Shown piece after piece: positions 1-9,301 of a stretch of 64,000 nt of DNA. Position 1 is the first letter of the stretch. Every line of letters starts with the position of its first letter. The notes under the pieces were generated by a model, which searched no databases, was not told the DNA's origin, and was given only the letters and a program-made list of their open reading frames with translations. A program made the position numbers and the translations under genes. The DNA is from Bifidobacterium pseudolongum subsp. globosum (GTDB lineage Bacteria > Actinomycetota > Actinomycetes > Actinomycetales > Bifidobacteriaceae): contig NZ_RYUH01000011.1 of assembly GCF_004155535.1 (NCBI RefSeq), positions 48,706-112,705 on the forward strand. Direction: 5' to 3'.

Positions 1-157
1 GCCCGTCGTGCACGGCGCACGCGTCCATGACGTCTTCGATGAGTTGCTTCATCTGCACGTTGTGCCAGCTGTACGAACGCTGAAACGCCGGAATCGCGAA
101 CCGGTAGTCGGCGGTGAACACTTTGGACAGCGGTTTTTCGCTTGCGCTAATCGACAT
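1..157 (-). CDS. DUF262-family protein, N-terminal fragment (cut by window edge)
   Basis: Only the first 52 codons are inside the window; the gene runs off the left edge. The visible start reads MSISASEKPLSKVF followed by YRFAIPAFQRSYSW, which is the conserved opening of DUF262 (the N-terminal domain of GmrSD-type modification-dependent nucleases and many related proteins), with the typical IPxxQRxYxW motif. A run GAGGGGG lies six bases before the ATG at 157, so I prefer it to the ATG at 163. The gene overlaps the end of pncA by 11 bases, which suggests translational coupling. DUF262 proteins vary widely in role, so a defence function cannot be claimed from this fragment. Confidence 0.7.
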   Translation of the reverse strand, partial: MSISASEKPLSKVFTADYRFAIPAFQRSYSWHNVQMKQLIEDVMDACAVHDG

Positions 158-788
158 ACTCATCCCCCTCGATGATCGTGATCCCAGCCTGCCGCATCCG
201 TTCGATGGCAGCCTTGCCCAACTCCTCGCTCACCGGCACGCTCAGGTCGGTGTACACGCGCACATCGTAGCCGCGCGATGCCGCATCGAGCGCGGTGTCG
301 CGCACACAATGCGACAACGCGATGCCCACGATGTCGACGCGTGCGACGCCTGCTCCGGTGAGCAGCGCGTCGAGCGTGCGGCCCGCGGCGAGCGCCTCGG
401 CCACATCTTCGCGCGTGGGGATGGCCTCGCCGTTGTCTTCGACGCCTTCGAACCCGGAGTACGCGGCGCTGTACTGCCCCTTCTTGATGTGGTGCGGCAC
501 GCCAAGCGACTCGACCGCCGGGTGCAGGCGCGCATTCGGCGTGCCGGCCGCGCCGTGCACCGGCCACGTGTCGACGAAATCCGGGTGGTCGGACCAATGC
601 TCCCCCGGTTCGACATGCCAGTCCTGCGTCGTCGCGATGAGCGTATACCGGCTGCGGTTGCGCTCGGCGAACCCATGGATGCGCTCGGCTACCGCGTTGC
701 CGCCCTCAACGGCGAGCTCGCCGCCCTCCGTGAACGTTGGCTGTACATCGACGATGATCAGTGCTGTGTTGTTCGTGCCCACGTGCAC
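147..788 (-). CDS. pncA: nicotinamidase PncA
   Basis: Hydrolyses nicotinamide to nicotinic acid and ammonia in NAD salvage; cytoplasmic. The 213-residue protein has the isochorismatase-like fold signature: Asp14 in IIVDVQPTF, metal ligands Asp56 and His58 in TQDWH with His64 and probably His78 (WPVH), Lys103 in the KKGQYSAAYSGFEG stretch, and Cys161 in ALSHCVRDTALDA, giving the Asp-Lys-Cys triad. The usual Asp before HCV is Ser here. There is no ribosome binding site. A TATAGAAT box abuts the GTG at 788, so transcription probably begins near 782, where another in-frame GTG could start a leaderless message two codons later. It pairs logically with the niacin transporter near 29 kb. Confidence 0.93.
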   Translation of the reverse strand: MHVGTNNTALIIVDVQPTFTEGGELAVEGGNAVAERIHGFAERNRSRYTLIATTQDWHVEPGEHWSDHPDFVDTWPVHGAAGTPNARLHPAVESLGVPHHIKKGQYSAAYSGFEGVEDNGEAIPTREDVAEALAAGRTLDALLTGAGVARVDIVGIALSHCVRDTALDAASRGYDVRVYTDLSVPVSEELGKAAIERMRQAGITIIEGDEYVD

Positions 789-796
789 ATTCTATA
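789..796 (-). promoter_or_regulatory. -10 box of pncA (probable leaderless promoter)
   Basis: TATAGAAT on the minus strand directly precedes the annotated GTG of pncA. A start site about seven bases downstream would fall at the second GTG (782). No convincing -35 box is seen. Confidence 0.5.
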
Positions 797-848
797 GCAC
801 GTGGCGCAATGCATGCCGCGTGCGTGCCGAACCCGCGCCGCATGGCCT

Positions 849-854
849 TATAAT
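849..854 (+). promoter_or_regulatory. -10 box TATAAT upstream of the small membrane protein gene
   Basis: A consensus TATAAT lies about 60 bases before the start at 916. The -35 region is not recognisable. Confidence 0.4.
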
Positions 855-915
855 GGCGTCAGTGCTTGCCAACGATGGCATCACCTGAGGAAAGAGCAAC
901 TAAGGAGCGTGGACC

Positions 916-1176
916 ATGACCGGACTATATGCGAGCCTGTTCACCATCATCATCGTCGCCATCAGCATCTGGGTGCTGTATTACGTGATCCGTGCCGCCG
1001 TGCGCGCGGGCATTATCGACGCCGAGCGCGAGATGGGCAGGATCAAGACGCCCGTCACGAAGGACGACAAGCTGCAGGAACAGCGTGAGGCGCTCCAGGA
1101 GGAACGCGTGCGTGCGATTGTGGCCGACGAGCAGCGCAAGCAGGCGGCGAAGGCCGCCAAGGAGCAGGGCAAGTAA
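916..1176 (+). CDS. small single-pass membrane protein, unknown function
   Basis: An 86-residue protein with one hydrophobic helix at about residues 5-27 (LFTIIIVAISIWVLYYVI) followed by a charged tail rich in Glu, Arg and Lys (residues 35-86) that looks helical or coiled-coil. A good ribosome binding site (AAGGAG) precedes the ATG. It stands alone between the divergent pncA and the convergent aconitase gene, closed by a strong terminator hairpin. I do not recognise the family. The layout (short N-terminal anchor, cytoplasmic charged tail) would suit an accessory or scaffold role, but this is only a guess. Confidence 0.8.
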   Translation: MTGLYASLFTIIIVAISIWVLYYVIRAAVRAGIIDAEREMGRIKTPVTKDDKLQEQREALQEERVRAIVADEQRKQAAKAAKEQGK

Positions 1177-1199
1177 GCTCAAGGCTCACCACATATACC

Positions 1200-1246
1200 A
1201 AGGGGGGAGGGCCCATCCACAGTCGTGTGGATGGGCCCTCCCCCTT
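1200..1246. terminator. bidirectional terminator hairpin
   Basis: A 20-bp stem (AGGGCCCATCCAC arm and its complement, one bulged G) with a six-base loop lies between two converging genes, the small membrane protein and acnA, and can serve both. Confidence 0.8.
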
Positions 1247-1266
1247 GCGCTCTGGCCTGCTTAGCG

Positions 1267-3969
1267 TCACTCGCTCATCAGATTGCGCAGCACGTACTGC
1301 AGGATGCCACCATTGCGGTAATAGTCGGCTTCGCCAGGCGTGTCGATGCGCACCACGGCTTCGAACTCGGTCTTCGAGCCGTCCTTGTGCGTCGCCTCGA
1401 CGTGCACGGTCTTCGGCGTCACGCCCTGATTGAGCGCGTCGATCCCGGTGATTGAGTAGACCTCGGTGCCGTTCAGGCCAAGCGATTCCGCCGATTCGCC
1501 TTCGGGGAACTGCAACGGCAGCACGCCCATGCCGATGAGGTTGGAACGGTGGATGCGCTCGAAGCTTTCGACGATGACGGCCTTGACACCGAGCATCGCG
1601 GTACCCTTCGCCGCCCAGTCGCGCGAGGAGCCGGTGCCGTATTCCTTGCCGCCGATGACGACGAGCGGCGTGCCGTTCGCGATGTAGTCGCGTGAGGCCT
1701 CGTAGATCGTCGTCGGCTTCATCGCCAGGAAGTCGTAGGTGTAGCCACCCGGCTTGATCTCCTCGCCCACCGACGCGAGCAGCATGTTGCGCAGGCGGAT
1801 GTTGCCGAACGTGCCGCGTACCATGACTTCGTGGTTGCCACGGCGCGAACCATACGAATTGAAGTTCTTCGGCTGCACGCCATGCTCCACAAGGTATTCG
1901 CCCGCGGGGCTCGTCGCCTTGAACGCGCCGGCCGGCGAGATGTGATCGGTCGTGACCGAGTCGCCGAGGAACGCGAGCACGCGTGCGTCGCGGATGTCCT
2001 CGACCGGGGCCGGCTCGGCGCCCATGCCGTCGAAGAACGTCTGCTTGCGCACATACGTCGACTCCGGATCCCATGCGAACAGTTCGCCTTCGGGCACGTC
2101 AAGGCCCTTCCAGCGCGCGTCGCCTTCGAACACCGAAGCGTAGTCGTTGAGGAACATCTCACGGCTCACATTGCCGCTCACCACCTGCTCGACCTCGTCG
2201 TTCGTGGGCCAGATGTCCTTGAGGTACACCGGCTTGCCTTCCGGGTCGGTGCCCAGCGGCTCCGTCTCGAAGTCGAAGTCCATCGTGCCGGCGAGCGCGT
2301 AGGCGATGACGAGCGGCGGTGAGGCGAGGTAGTTCATCTTGACGTCCGGGCTGATGCGGCCTTCGAAGTTGCGGTTGCCCGACAGCACTGCCGTCACCGT
2401 GAGGTCGTTCGCGTTGATCGCTTCGGAGATCTCCGGCAGCAGCGGCCCGGAGTTGCCGATGCACGTGGCGCAGCCGAAGCCGACGAGCTGGTAGCCGAGG
2501 CGGTCGAGGTCCTCCTGCAGGCCAGCCTGCTTCAAGTAGTCGGCCACGACCTGCGATCCCGGGGCGAGCGAGGTCTTGACCCATGGCTTGGGCTTGAGGC
2601 CCTTCGCCACGGCATTGCGCGCGATGAGGCCGGCCGCGATCATGACCGAGGGGTTCGAGGTGTTGGTGCACGAGGTGATCGAGGCGATTGCCACGTCGCC
2701 GTTCTGGATGTCGAAATCGCCACGGAAATCGGTCGAGACGTGCACGGGGTTGCCGTTCGTCTTCTCGGTCACATAGCCGGGCAGTGTCTCTTCGAACGTC
2801 GTCTTCGCATGGTTGAGCTCGATGCGGTCCTGCGGGCGCTTCGGGCCGGCGATCGACGGCACGACCGTCGACAGGTCGAGCTCGAGGTATTCGGAGTACT
2901 GCGGCTCCACATACTGCGGGTCGTTGACGTCGTGCCACAGCTTGTTCGCCTTCGCATACGCCTCGACGAGCGCCACCTGCTCGTCGGAACGGCCGGTCAG
3001 GCGCAGGTAGTCGAGCGTGACGTTATCAATCGGGAAGATGCCGCACGTCGAGCCGAACTCCGGGCTCATGTTGCCGATCGTCGCGCGGTTGGCGAGCGGG
3101 ACGGACGCGATGCCTTCGCCGTAGAACTCGACGAACTTGCCGACGACGCCGTGCTGGCGCAGCATGTCGGTGATGGTGAGCACCACATCGGTCGCCGTGA
3201 CGCCTTCGGGGATCGCCCCCTTGAGCTTGAAGCCGACGACGCGCGGCACGAGCATCGAGATCGGCTGGCCGAGCATGGCGGCCTCGGCTTCGATGCCGCC
3301 GACGCCCCAGCCGAGCACACCGAGGCCGTTGACGGTCGTGGTGTGCGAGTCGGTGCCGACGCACGAATCGAGGTACGCGAGCGTCTTGCCGTCGGCGGCG
3401 GCCTTGCGCATGACGACCTGGGCGAGGTATTCGATGTTGACCTGGTGGATGATGCCGGTTCCTGGCGGCACCACGCGGAAGTTCTCGAAGGCCTGCTGGC
3501 CCCAGCGCAGGAACTGGTAGCGTTCGCCGTTGCGCTCGTATTCGATGTCCATGTTGATCTGCACGGCGTCATCCACACCGTAGGCGTCGATCTGCACGGA
3601 ATGGTCGATGATCATGTCGGACTGCACCTGCGGGTTGATCACCTCGGGGTTGCCGCCGAGCTCCTTGACGGCGTCGCGCATCGTGGCCAGGTCGACGACG
3701 CACGGCACGCCGGTGAAGTCCTGCATGACGACGCGCGACGGCGTGAACTGGATCTCATGGCTTGGATCGGCTGCAGGGTCCCAATCGAGCAGCGTCTTCA
3801 CGTGCTCGTCGGTGATGTTGGCGCCGTCCTCGTTGCGCACAAGGTTCTCGACGAGCACCTTGAGCGAATAAGGAAGGTGGTCAATGCCCTCAAGGTCGGC
3901 GATGCTGTAGTAGTCGTACGACTGCTCCCCGACGTTGAGGACGTCCAGCTGGTCGTCGCGCATGGACAT
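1267..3969 (-). CDS. acnA: aconitate hydratase AcnA
   Basis: Converts citrate to isocitrate through cis-aconitate using a 4Fe-4S cluster; cytoplasmic. The 900-residue length is normal for the AcnA/IRP1 group. The three cluster cysteines are visible: Cys434 in [12 protein letters not shown] and Cys500/Cys503 in [11 protein letters not shown]. The substrate region [14 protein letters not shown] and the swivel domain ([10 protein letters not shown] near the C-terminus) are present. I start at 3969 (MSMRDDQ) because GGAGG sits six bases upstream; an in-frame ATG at 4011 lacks this. In bifidobacteria, which lack a full citric acid cycle, aconitase is thought to feed 2-oxoglutarate and glutamate synthesis. 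It follows the P-type ATPase gene by 61 bases and may be partly co-transcribed. Confidence 0.96.
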   Translation of the reverse strand: MSMRDDQLDVLNVGEQSYDYYSIADLEGIDHLPYSLKVLVENLVRNEDGANITDEHVKTLLDWDPAADPSHEIQFTPSRVVMQDFTGVPCVVDLATMRDAVKELGGNPEVINPQVQSDMIIDHSVQIDAYGVDDAVQINMDIEYERNGERYQFLRWGQQAFENFRVVPPGTGIIHQVNIEYLAQVVMRKAAADGKTLAYLDSCVGTDSHTTTVNGLGVLGWGVGGIEAEAAMLGQPISMLVPRVVGFKLKGAIPEGVTATDVVLTITDMLRQHGVVGKFVEFYGEGIASVPLANRATIGNMSPEFGSTCGIFPIDNVTLDYLRLTGRSDEQVALVEAYAKANKLWHDVNDPQYVEPQYSEYLELDLSTVVPSIAGPKRPQDRIELNHAKTTFEETLPGYVTEKTNGNPVHVSTDFRGDFDIQNGDVAIASITSCTNTSNPSVMIAAGLIARNAVAKGLKPKPWVKTSLAPGSQVVADYLKQAGLQEDLDRLGYQLVGFGCATCIGNSGPLLPEISEAINANDLTVTAVLSGNRNFEGRISPDVKMNYLASPPLVIAYALAGTMDFDFETEPLGTDPEGKPVYLKDIWPTNDEVEQVVSGNVSREMFLNDYASVFEGDARWKGLDVPEGELFAWDPESTYVRKQTFFDGMGAEPAPVEDIRDARVLAFLGDSVTTDHISPAGAFKATSPAGEYLVEHGVQPKNFNSYGSRRGNHEVMVRGTFGNIRLRNMLLASVGEEIKPGGYTYDFLAMKPTTIYEASRDYIANGTPLVVIGGKEYGTGSSRDWAAKGTAMLGVKAVIVESFERIHRSNLIGMGVLPLQFPEGESAESLGLNGTEVYSITGIDALNQGVTPKTVHVEATHKDGSKTEFEAVVRIDTPGEADYYRNGGILQYVLRNLMSE

Positions 3970-4030
3970 GGGTTTCCTCCGAACGTGTTGTGGAACTGGT
4001 GATTGGCTCACACGATACCGTGTGCATGTT

Positions 4031-6553
4031 TCAGCGCTTCGATATGCGCTTGTATTGTGAGATGACCGAACGCATGGTCACGGGCAGGAACTTGGGGAAC
4101 AGCCACACACTGAGCGCGAAGAGCAGCGTGGCGATCACGATCTGCACACCAAGCGCGAGCAGGCCCTTGCCGCCCGGCAGCTGGAATGCGAAGAAATGCG
4201 CAACGAACGGGATGCACATGCCGATCACACCCGCCGCCGCGAACGCCGCGACGAGCCAGCCGCGCCACGAGTTGAGTGGCGTCGCCACGCGCGCGAGCAC
4301 GTAGATGCCCATCACGAAGAGCACCGTGGCGCACATCGACCGCCACAGCAGCTGGTACTGCGCCGAGCCGTCGACGTTCCACCCCATGAGCTTCGGCACG
4401 AACCATGCGGACAGCAGCACCGAGAGCGCCGTCGCGATGCCGCACGGCACCGAGAACGCGAAGACGCGGCGCAGGAACCCGGGAATGTAGCGGCGCGTGT
4501 TCGGCGCGAGCGCGAGCAGGAACGCCGGGGCGCCGATCGTCAACGCGCCGATGTAGCTGATGTGCCGCGGCAGATACGGGAACGGGATCATGCTGAGCAC
4601 GACACCGAACGAGATCAGCGCCGAGTAGACGGTCTTCGTCAGGAACAGGCTCGCGACGCGCTCCATGTTCGCCATGACCTGGCGTCCGCGCGCCACGACG
4701 TCGGGCAGATGCGAGAATTTCGAGTCGACGAGCACGACTTCGGCCACCGCTTTCGTCGCCGGCGCCGCGTTGCCCATCGCGATGCCCAGATCGGCCTCCT
4801 TGATCGCGAGCGCATCATTGACGCCGTCGCCGGTCATCGCCACCACGTGCTTCTGCGTGTGCAGCGCCTGTACAATCGCCTTCTTCTGTTCGGGCAGCAC
4901 GCGACCGAGCACGTCGACGTTCTCGAGCACGCGCGCCAGCCCATCGACGTCCTGCGGCAGTTCGCGCGCATCCATGGCCACCGGCTTACGGTCGCCGGTG
5001 AGCTTGACCTTACCGGCGATTGCGCCGACCGTCACCGGGTTGTCGCCGGAGATGACGCGGCAGCGCACGCCCTGTTCACGGAACCACGCGAGCGTCGGCT
5101 CCGCGTCGTCACGGATATGCTCGGAGCACAGCACGATCGCCACGGGCTGCGCGCCCGCCTCGAGCTTCGGGTCGGTCTCGAAATCGGCGGGGACTTCGCC
5201 GGCGGCGTGCGCGATGAGCAGCACGCGCATGCCGTTGTTCGCGTAGTCGTTGACTTGCTTGAGCACGTCCGGGTACTGGTTCGCGAATCCGGCGAGCAGC
5301 ACTTCCGGCGCGCCCATGTACCACACGCCGCCCTGGCCCGCTTCGGGCTCGTCGTGGAACGCGACCGCGCTCCATTTGCGCGCGCTCGAGAACGGCACGC
5401 GTTCGAGCTGCGCGCTGCCGGTGAATCCCTGCTTGCCGAGCCCCGCGAGCACGGCACGGCCGGTGCCGTTCGGGCTTTCCTCGTTCGCCAGGTCGTAGAG
5501 CGCCTGCATCGCCTGCTGCTTGCTGGCGCAGGCAGGCAGTGCGATGAAGTCGTCGTAGACGATGCCGCCGTCGGTGATCGTGCCGGTCTTGTCGAGGTTG
5601 AGGCAGTCGACGCGCGCGAGCGTCTCCACCGAGTCGAGGTCCTGCACAAGCGTGTTCTTGCGCGCGAGCCTGATCGCCGCGAGCGCGAAGTTGAGCGAGG
5701 TGAGCAGCACGAGGCCTTCCGGCACCATGCCCACCACGCCGGCGACCGACGAGACGACCGCCTGCCGCCATGCGCCGCTCGCGATGGCCGCGGACCAGCC
5801 GCCGACGGTCTTCATCTGTGTGAGGATGAGCAGGATGCACAGCGGCACCACGAGGAACGTCATGAACTTGAGGATCGTGTTGATGCCCTTGTTGAGGTCG
5901 GAGACGTTCTTCTTGTACACCTTCGCCTGCGCGGTGAGTGTGGCGGCGTAGCTGTGCGCGCCGACCGCGGTCACGTGTACGAGCGCCATGCCGGACACTG
6001 CGGTCGAGCCGGAGTAGACGGTGTCGCCCTCCTTCTTGCGCACGGTGCGCGATTCGCCGGTGATCATCGACTCGTCGAGTTCGAGCCCCCACGTCTGCAC
6101 GATCGTGGCGTCCGCGGGCACCTGCTCCCCCGACCGCAGCCACATGAAGTCGCCGAGCACAATGTCGTTGTGCGAAACCTCCACGTCGTTGCCGTCGCGG
6201 CGCACGAGGTAATCAGAGGCGACGAGGATCGACAGTTTGTCGAGCGTGTACTTTGCGCGCAGCTCGGTGACGATGCCGATGCCCGTGTTGATGATGATGA
6301 CGAACCCGAAGACGGCGTCCTTCCATGACCCGGCGATGAGCACCATGACCATGGCGGTGAGGATGATGCCGTTGAACAGCGTGAACACGTTCGCACGCAC
6401 GATGTCGGCAAGTGAGCGCGACGTCGACGATGTGACGGCGTTCGTCTGTCCACGTTCGATGCGGTCCTCGACTTGCGCCGCCGTCAATCCCCGCTCGGAC
6501 ACATCCGGCATCTTCGGTTGCACGGCCGTTGCCGCATTCGTCGTTTCGCTCAT
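4031..6553 (-). CDS. P-type (E1-E2) cation-transporting ATPase
   Basis: An 840-residue inner-membrane pump. In order: two N-terminal membrane helices (about 55-95), actuator domain with TGES (165-168), a helix pair with the MVPEG ion-site motif (276-280), phosphorylation site DKTGT (Asp321), nucleotide domain, hinge MTGDGVND (573-580), then six C-terminal helices. No heavy-metal CxxC domain is present and the helix motif is not CPC, so it is not a copper or cadmium pump. The sequence resembles the actinobacterial CtpE group, for which calcium uptake has been reported in mycobacteria; substrate here is inferred only. No ribosome binding site is seen; a TAGACT box lies exactly seven bases before the ATG, consistent with a leaderless message. 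Confidence 0.9.
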   Translation of the reverse strand: MSETTNAATAVQPKMPDVSERGLTAAQVEDRIERGQTNAVTSSTSRSLADIVRANVFTLFNGIILTAMVMVLIAGSWKDAVFGFVIIINTGIGIVTELRAKYTLDKLSILVASDYLVRRDGNDVEVSHNDIVLGDFMWLRSGEQVPADATIVQTWGLELDESMITGESRTVRKKEGDTVYSGSTAVSGMALVHVTAVGAHSYAATLTAQAKVYKKNVSDLNKGINTILKFMTFLVVPLCILLILTQMKTVGGWSAAIASGAWRQAVVSSVAGVVGMVPEGLVLLTSLNFALAAIRLARKNTLVQDLDSVETLARVDCLNLDKTGTITDGGIVYDDFIALPACASKQQAMQALYDLANEESPNGTGRAVLAGLGKQGFTGSAQLERVPFSSARKWSAVAFHDEPEAGQGGVWYMGAPEVLLAGFANQYPDVLKQVNDYANNGMRVLLIAHAAGEVPADFETDPKLEAGAQPVAIVLCSEHIRDDAEPTLAWFREQGVRCRVISGDNPVTVGAIAGKVKLTGDRKPVAMDARELPQDVDGLARVLENVDVLGRVLPEQKKAIVQALHTQKHVVAMTGDGVNDALAIKEADLGIAMGNAAPATKAVAEVVLVDSKFSHLPDVVARGRQVMANMERVASLFLTKTVYSALISFGVVLSMIPFPYLPRHISYIGALTIGAPAFLLALAPNTRRYIPGFLRRVFAFSVPCGIATALSVLLSAWFVPKLMGWNVDGSAQYQLLWRSMCATVLFVMGIYVLARVATPLNSWRGWLVAAFAAAGVIGMCIPFVAHFFAFQLPGGKGLLALGVQIVIATLLFALSVWLFPKFLPVTMRSVISQYKRISKR

Positions 6554-6560
6554 GCGCGCC

Positions 6561-6566
6561 AGTCTA
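6561..6566 (-). promoter_or_regulatory. -10 box TAGACT, leaderless promoter of the P-type ATPase gene
   Basis: TAGACT, seven bases, then ATG. This is the spacing expected when transcription starts at the A of the start codon. Confidence 0.5.
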
Positions 6567-6616
6567 CTCGACCGTGTGCACCCGCCGTTGTATGCTCCGC
6601 CAGCCAGTGGCTGCGC

Positions 6617-7927
6617 TCACTTCGTGAAGACGGCGACCGTCTCCACATGGTGCGTCATCGGGTAGATGTCGAACGCGGCGATCGAATGGAGCGCATATCC
6701 ATGCTGGGTGAGCGTCGCCGTGTCACGCGCGAGCGACGCCGGGTCGCACGCGATGTACACGACGATCGGCGCGCCGGAGTTCGCGATCTTCGTGCACACC
6801 TTCGCCTTCGCGCCCGCGCGCGGCGGGTCGAGGACGACGATGTCGGGGTGCGCGCGCTGCGGATCGATGTCTTTCTCGAGCGTCTTGAGCACGTCGCCGC
6901 ACAACGCCTGCACCGTGTGGATGCCCGCGCTCTTGAGGTTCCTGCGGGCGTTCGCGACCGCCGTCTTCGCGCCTTCGACGCTGACGAGCTTCGCATGCTC
7001 GTCGATCAGGGTCGCGAGCGGCAGCGTGAACAGGCCGGATCCCGCATACAGGTCCCAGATCACCAGATTGCGGCCGTTGCGGGGCGCGCGGCCGCCAAGG
7101 ACTTCGCGGATCTGGTCGATGACGTACTGCGGCAGCACCTGCGGTGCCTCGCGGTGCATCTGCCAGAAGCCGGCGGCGTCCACCGTGTAGTCGAAGGCGT
7201 GGCCGTCCACCGTGATCCGCTCGGTCAGGCTGCGGCTGCCGTGGCGCACCTTGCCGTCGACGATGATGGCGTAGTTCCTGCCGATGGCACGGCGCAGCGC
7301 AGCCCCATCCGCGATGTCCGCGGCGTCCACGCGCGGCTCGGGAACGGCGATGCGCACCTGCGCGTTGGCGGGTAGCGCGCCGCCCCACACGTCGTTCATC
7401 GCGGCCGCTTCGAGCACGGCGCGCGTCGCGAGCGGCATCGTGTCGATCGGCACGCGTACGTGGCTGCCACGGCGGTGCATCGACGGCCGTCCCTCATCGT
7501 CGGTGATCATCTCGATGCGCGTGCGCCAGTGCAGCCCCTGTGCGTCTTCGTCGCCGGGCATGGCGTAGACGGGGATCTCGTCGAGCTCCACATGGCCGAG
7601 CCGGCGCATCACGTCCATGACCGCGGCTTCCTTCCACCGTTCCTGACCTTCGAGCGACACATGGATGAGGTCGGCGCCACCGACGCCGCCGCCCATCGCG
7701 AGCGGTCCGGCGAGCGGCCAGCTCGGCGTCACACGGTCCGGGCTCGCCTCGAGCACCTCGACGACTTCGCCGGTCCAGAACCGGTCGCTCCTGTCGGTCG
7801 GCTCGTCGAGCACGATCCTCACGCGCTCGCCCGGCAGTGCGAACCGCACAAAGACGACGCGCCCGTCGATGTGTGCGACGCACCTGCCCTGATCCGCGTA
7901 TCGTTCGATCTGTACCGTGGCTTCCAT
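6617..7927 (-). CDS. TrmA/RlmD-type 23S rRNA or tRNA (uracil-C5) methyltransferase
   Basis: A 436-residue class I SAM-dependent RNA methyltransferase. An N-terminal TRAM-like RNA-binding region (residues 1-65) is followed by the SAM-binding motif DLYAGSGLFTLPLA, the VVLDPPRAG motif, and the catalytic Cys394 in YIACDPASLARD; Glu429 in HHVETVA fits the general base. The target base cannot be decided from sequence; related proteins methylate U54 of tRNA or U747/U1939 of 23S rRNA. The four 23S-enzyme iron-sulfur cysteines of the E. coli proteins are not obvious in the N-terminal half. It ends a minus-strand cluster with DUF3159 and DUF3710 genes, a grouping also seen around Rv2689c-Rv2696c in mycobacteria. 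AGGA precedes the ATG by seven bases. Confidence 0.88.
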   Translation of the reverse strand: MEATVQIERYADQGRCVAHIDGRVVFVRFALPGERVRIVLDEPTDRSDRFWTGEVVEVLEASPDRVTPSWPLAGPLAMGGGVGGADLIHVSLEGQERWKEAAVMDVMRRLGHVELDEIPVYAMPGDEDAQGLHWRTRIEMITDDEGRPSMHRRGSHVRVPIDTMPLATRAVLEAAAMNDVWGGALPANAQVRIAVPEPRVDAADIADGAALRRAIGRNYAIIVDGKVRHGSRSLTERITVDGHAFDYTVDAAGFWQMHREAPQVLPQYVIDQIREVLGGRAPRNGRNLVIWDLYAGSGLFTLPLATLIDEHAKLVSVEGAKTAVANARRNLKSAGIHTVQALCGDVLKTLEKDIDPQRAHPDIVVLDPPRAGAKAKVCTKIANSGAPIVVYIACDPASLARDTATLTQHGYALHSIAAFDIYPMTHHVETVAVFTK

Positions 7928-7953
7928 ACCCGTTCCTGTCTGTTGTCGTGTGT

Positions 7954-8562
7954 CTATTCGGTGGCGGTGATCGTCGTAACCATCATCTCGCGGTCGTGCG
8001 GCTCGTCGCGGATCACCGTGTCGGCGGCCTTGGCGAGCGGCACCGCATCCATCATGCGGTCGTTGACGCGGAACACCGCGGCATACAGCAGTGGGTCGTG
8101 GGGCTCGCCCTCCGGATTGAGCAACACGACCGGAATGCCGCTTTCACGCGCCTTGCCGAGCGTCTGGCTCCACGCGCCCTCTTCCCCCTCGGTGAAATCA
8201 CTGATCATGATGAGGTTGACGCGTCGTGCCACCGCGTCGAGCACCGCTTGGCGCGCCGTGGCGCCCGGGTCGTCGAGGCCTGCCGTGGCCGTGTAGACGA
8301 CGTCGAAGTCATCGTCCGCATCCAGCGCATTCACTGCAAGTGTGTCCGCATTGGATGCGTGCGGCGATCCGATCAGCGCGATCGTCGTGCGTGCACCCGG
8401 CACGTTGTCATGCGCCGGCGCCTGCTCCTGCTGTGTGTCGCCGACGGCTGCGCCGCGCGGTGTGCATGCGGCGAGGCCGAATACGGCGAGCGCGCAGCAC
8501 ACGCCCACCGCCAGCTTGAGAAGGATTCCGTTGCCCATGGTGTATCTTGTGCCTTTGCTCAT
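7954..8562 (-). CDS. orphan lipoprotein resembling part of a type I periplasmic-binding protein
   Basis: About 202 residues. It begins MSKGTRYTMGNGILL, then a hydrophobic stretch ending in the lipobox-like VFGLAAC, so it should be exported and lipid-anchored. The mature part contains TIALIGSPHASNAD, a DAVARRVNLIMISDFTEG stretch and a GIPVVLLNPEGEP strand, the alternation expected for the sugar-binding (LacI/periplasmic-binding) Rossmann-like lobe. Family members are usually near 300 residues, so only one lobe and part of the second appear to be present. No ABC permease or ATPase is adjacent. The start lies four bases after the DUF3159 stop, so it is probably in the same operon. Function unknown; a sensor or decoy role is speculative. 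Confidence 0.65.
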   Translation of the reverse strand: MSKGTRYTMGNGILLKLAVGVCCALAVFGLAACTPRGAAVGDTQQEQAPAHDNVPGARTTIALIGSPHASNADTLAVNALDADDDFDVVYTATAGLDDPGATARQAVLDAVARRVNLIMISDFTEGEEGAWSQTLGKARESGIPVVLLNPEGEPHDPLLYAAVFRVNDRMMDAVPLAKAADTVIRDEPHDREMMVTTITATE

Positions 8563-8566
8563 GTGC

Positions 8567-9301
8567 TCATTGCGCGCTGTTCGACGCGTGGGGATGTTCT
8601 GCAATCTCTTCGAGCTGCGCGCGTTCACGCATCTTGTGGCGGTGCATCGGCGTCGCCACAATCAGATAGGTGACCCAGATGGCCAGTGCCCAGAACGGCA
8701 GGCCCATCAGCAGGCGTGCGGTGCCGAGCCAGCCCACGTGGTTCGTCATGTACAGCGGCACCTGCACCACGAGGCGCAATGCGAACACACCGAGCCACAG
8801 CCACGTGGCGATCGTGTAGGCCTTCACGAGCCCTTTGTCGGAACGCCAGCCGTCGAGCCACTGTCTGAAGTGTTCAGTGGGCAGCGAGCGGATGAATTCG
8901 ATGAGGAACCCGAGCGCCGGCACATGCACGGCGAGCGAGACGAGCAACAGCACGATGTAGGCGGCGTTCGTGAGGAACCCGTACATGTAGTAATCGCGCG
9001 CCTCACCGGTACGCCATGCCCAGATCAGACAGATCGCGACCGCCGCCAAGCCACTGAGCGCACCCATGACCGATTGGCGTTGGCACAGCCGCACCACTAC
9101 CTGCAGCACGGCGAGCGCCGCGGACATGATGATCGTGAGCTGCAGATTCGACGTGACGACGAACATGACGACGAAGAGGAAGCCCGGCAGCATGGATTCC
9201 ACCACGCCGCGCGGGCCGCCGATGGCCGTGATGACCGAGAAATCGTCGTCGCCGGCCTGTGCGAGCGCGCCGAGTCCGGTGCGTTTGCGGTCGTTGCCCA
9301 T
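8567..9301 (-). CDS. DUF3159 membrane protein
   Basis: A 244-residue integral membrane protein with about six hydrophobic helices (for example PGFLFVVMFVVTSNLQL, LAVLQVVVRL, AAYIVLLLVSLAVHVPALGFLI, PFWALAIWVTYLIVAT). Sequence features such as the SVITAIGGPRGVVESMLP opening and the LRLVVQVPLY motif match the actinobacterial DUF3159 family, whose function is not known. The ATG at 9301 overlaps the stop of the DUF3710 gene (TGATG), so the two are translationally coupled. The pair, followed here by a lipoprotein and a TrmA-like methyltransferase, is a conserved actinobacterial arrangement. Confidence 0.85.
   Translation of the reverse strand: MGNDRKRTGLGALAQAGDDDFSVITAIGGPRGVVESMLPGFLFVVMFVVTSNLQLTIIMSAALAVLQVVVRLCQRQSVMGALSGLAAVAICLIWAWRTGEARDYYMYGFLTNAAYIVLLLVSLAVHVPALGFLIEFIRSLPTEHFRQWLDGWRSDKGLVKAYTIATWLWLGVFALRLVVQVPLYMTNHVGWLGTARLLMGLPFWALAIWVTYLIVATPMHRHKMRERAQLEEIAEHPHASNSAQ

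Noticed and set aside
2740..4002. 420-codon plus-strand frame opposite acnA
   Set aside because: Mirrors the codon bias of the aconitase gene, is Val/Asp/His-rich without family motifs, and lacks a ribosome binding site.
4196..6328. 710-codon plus-strand frame opposite the P-type ATPase
   Set aside because: Arg/His/Asp-rich shadow of a clear gene on the other strand.
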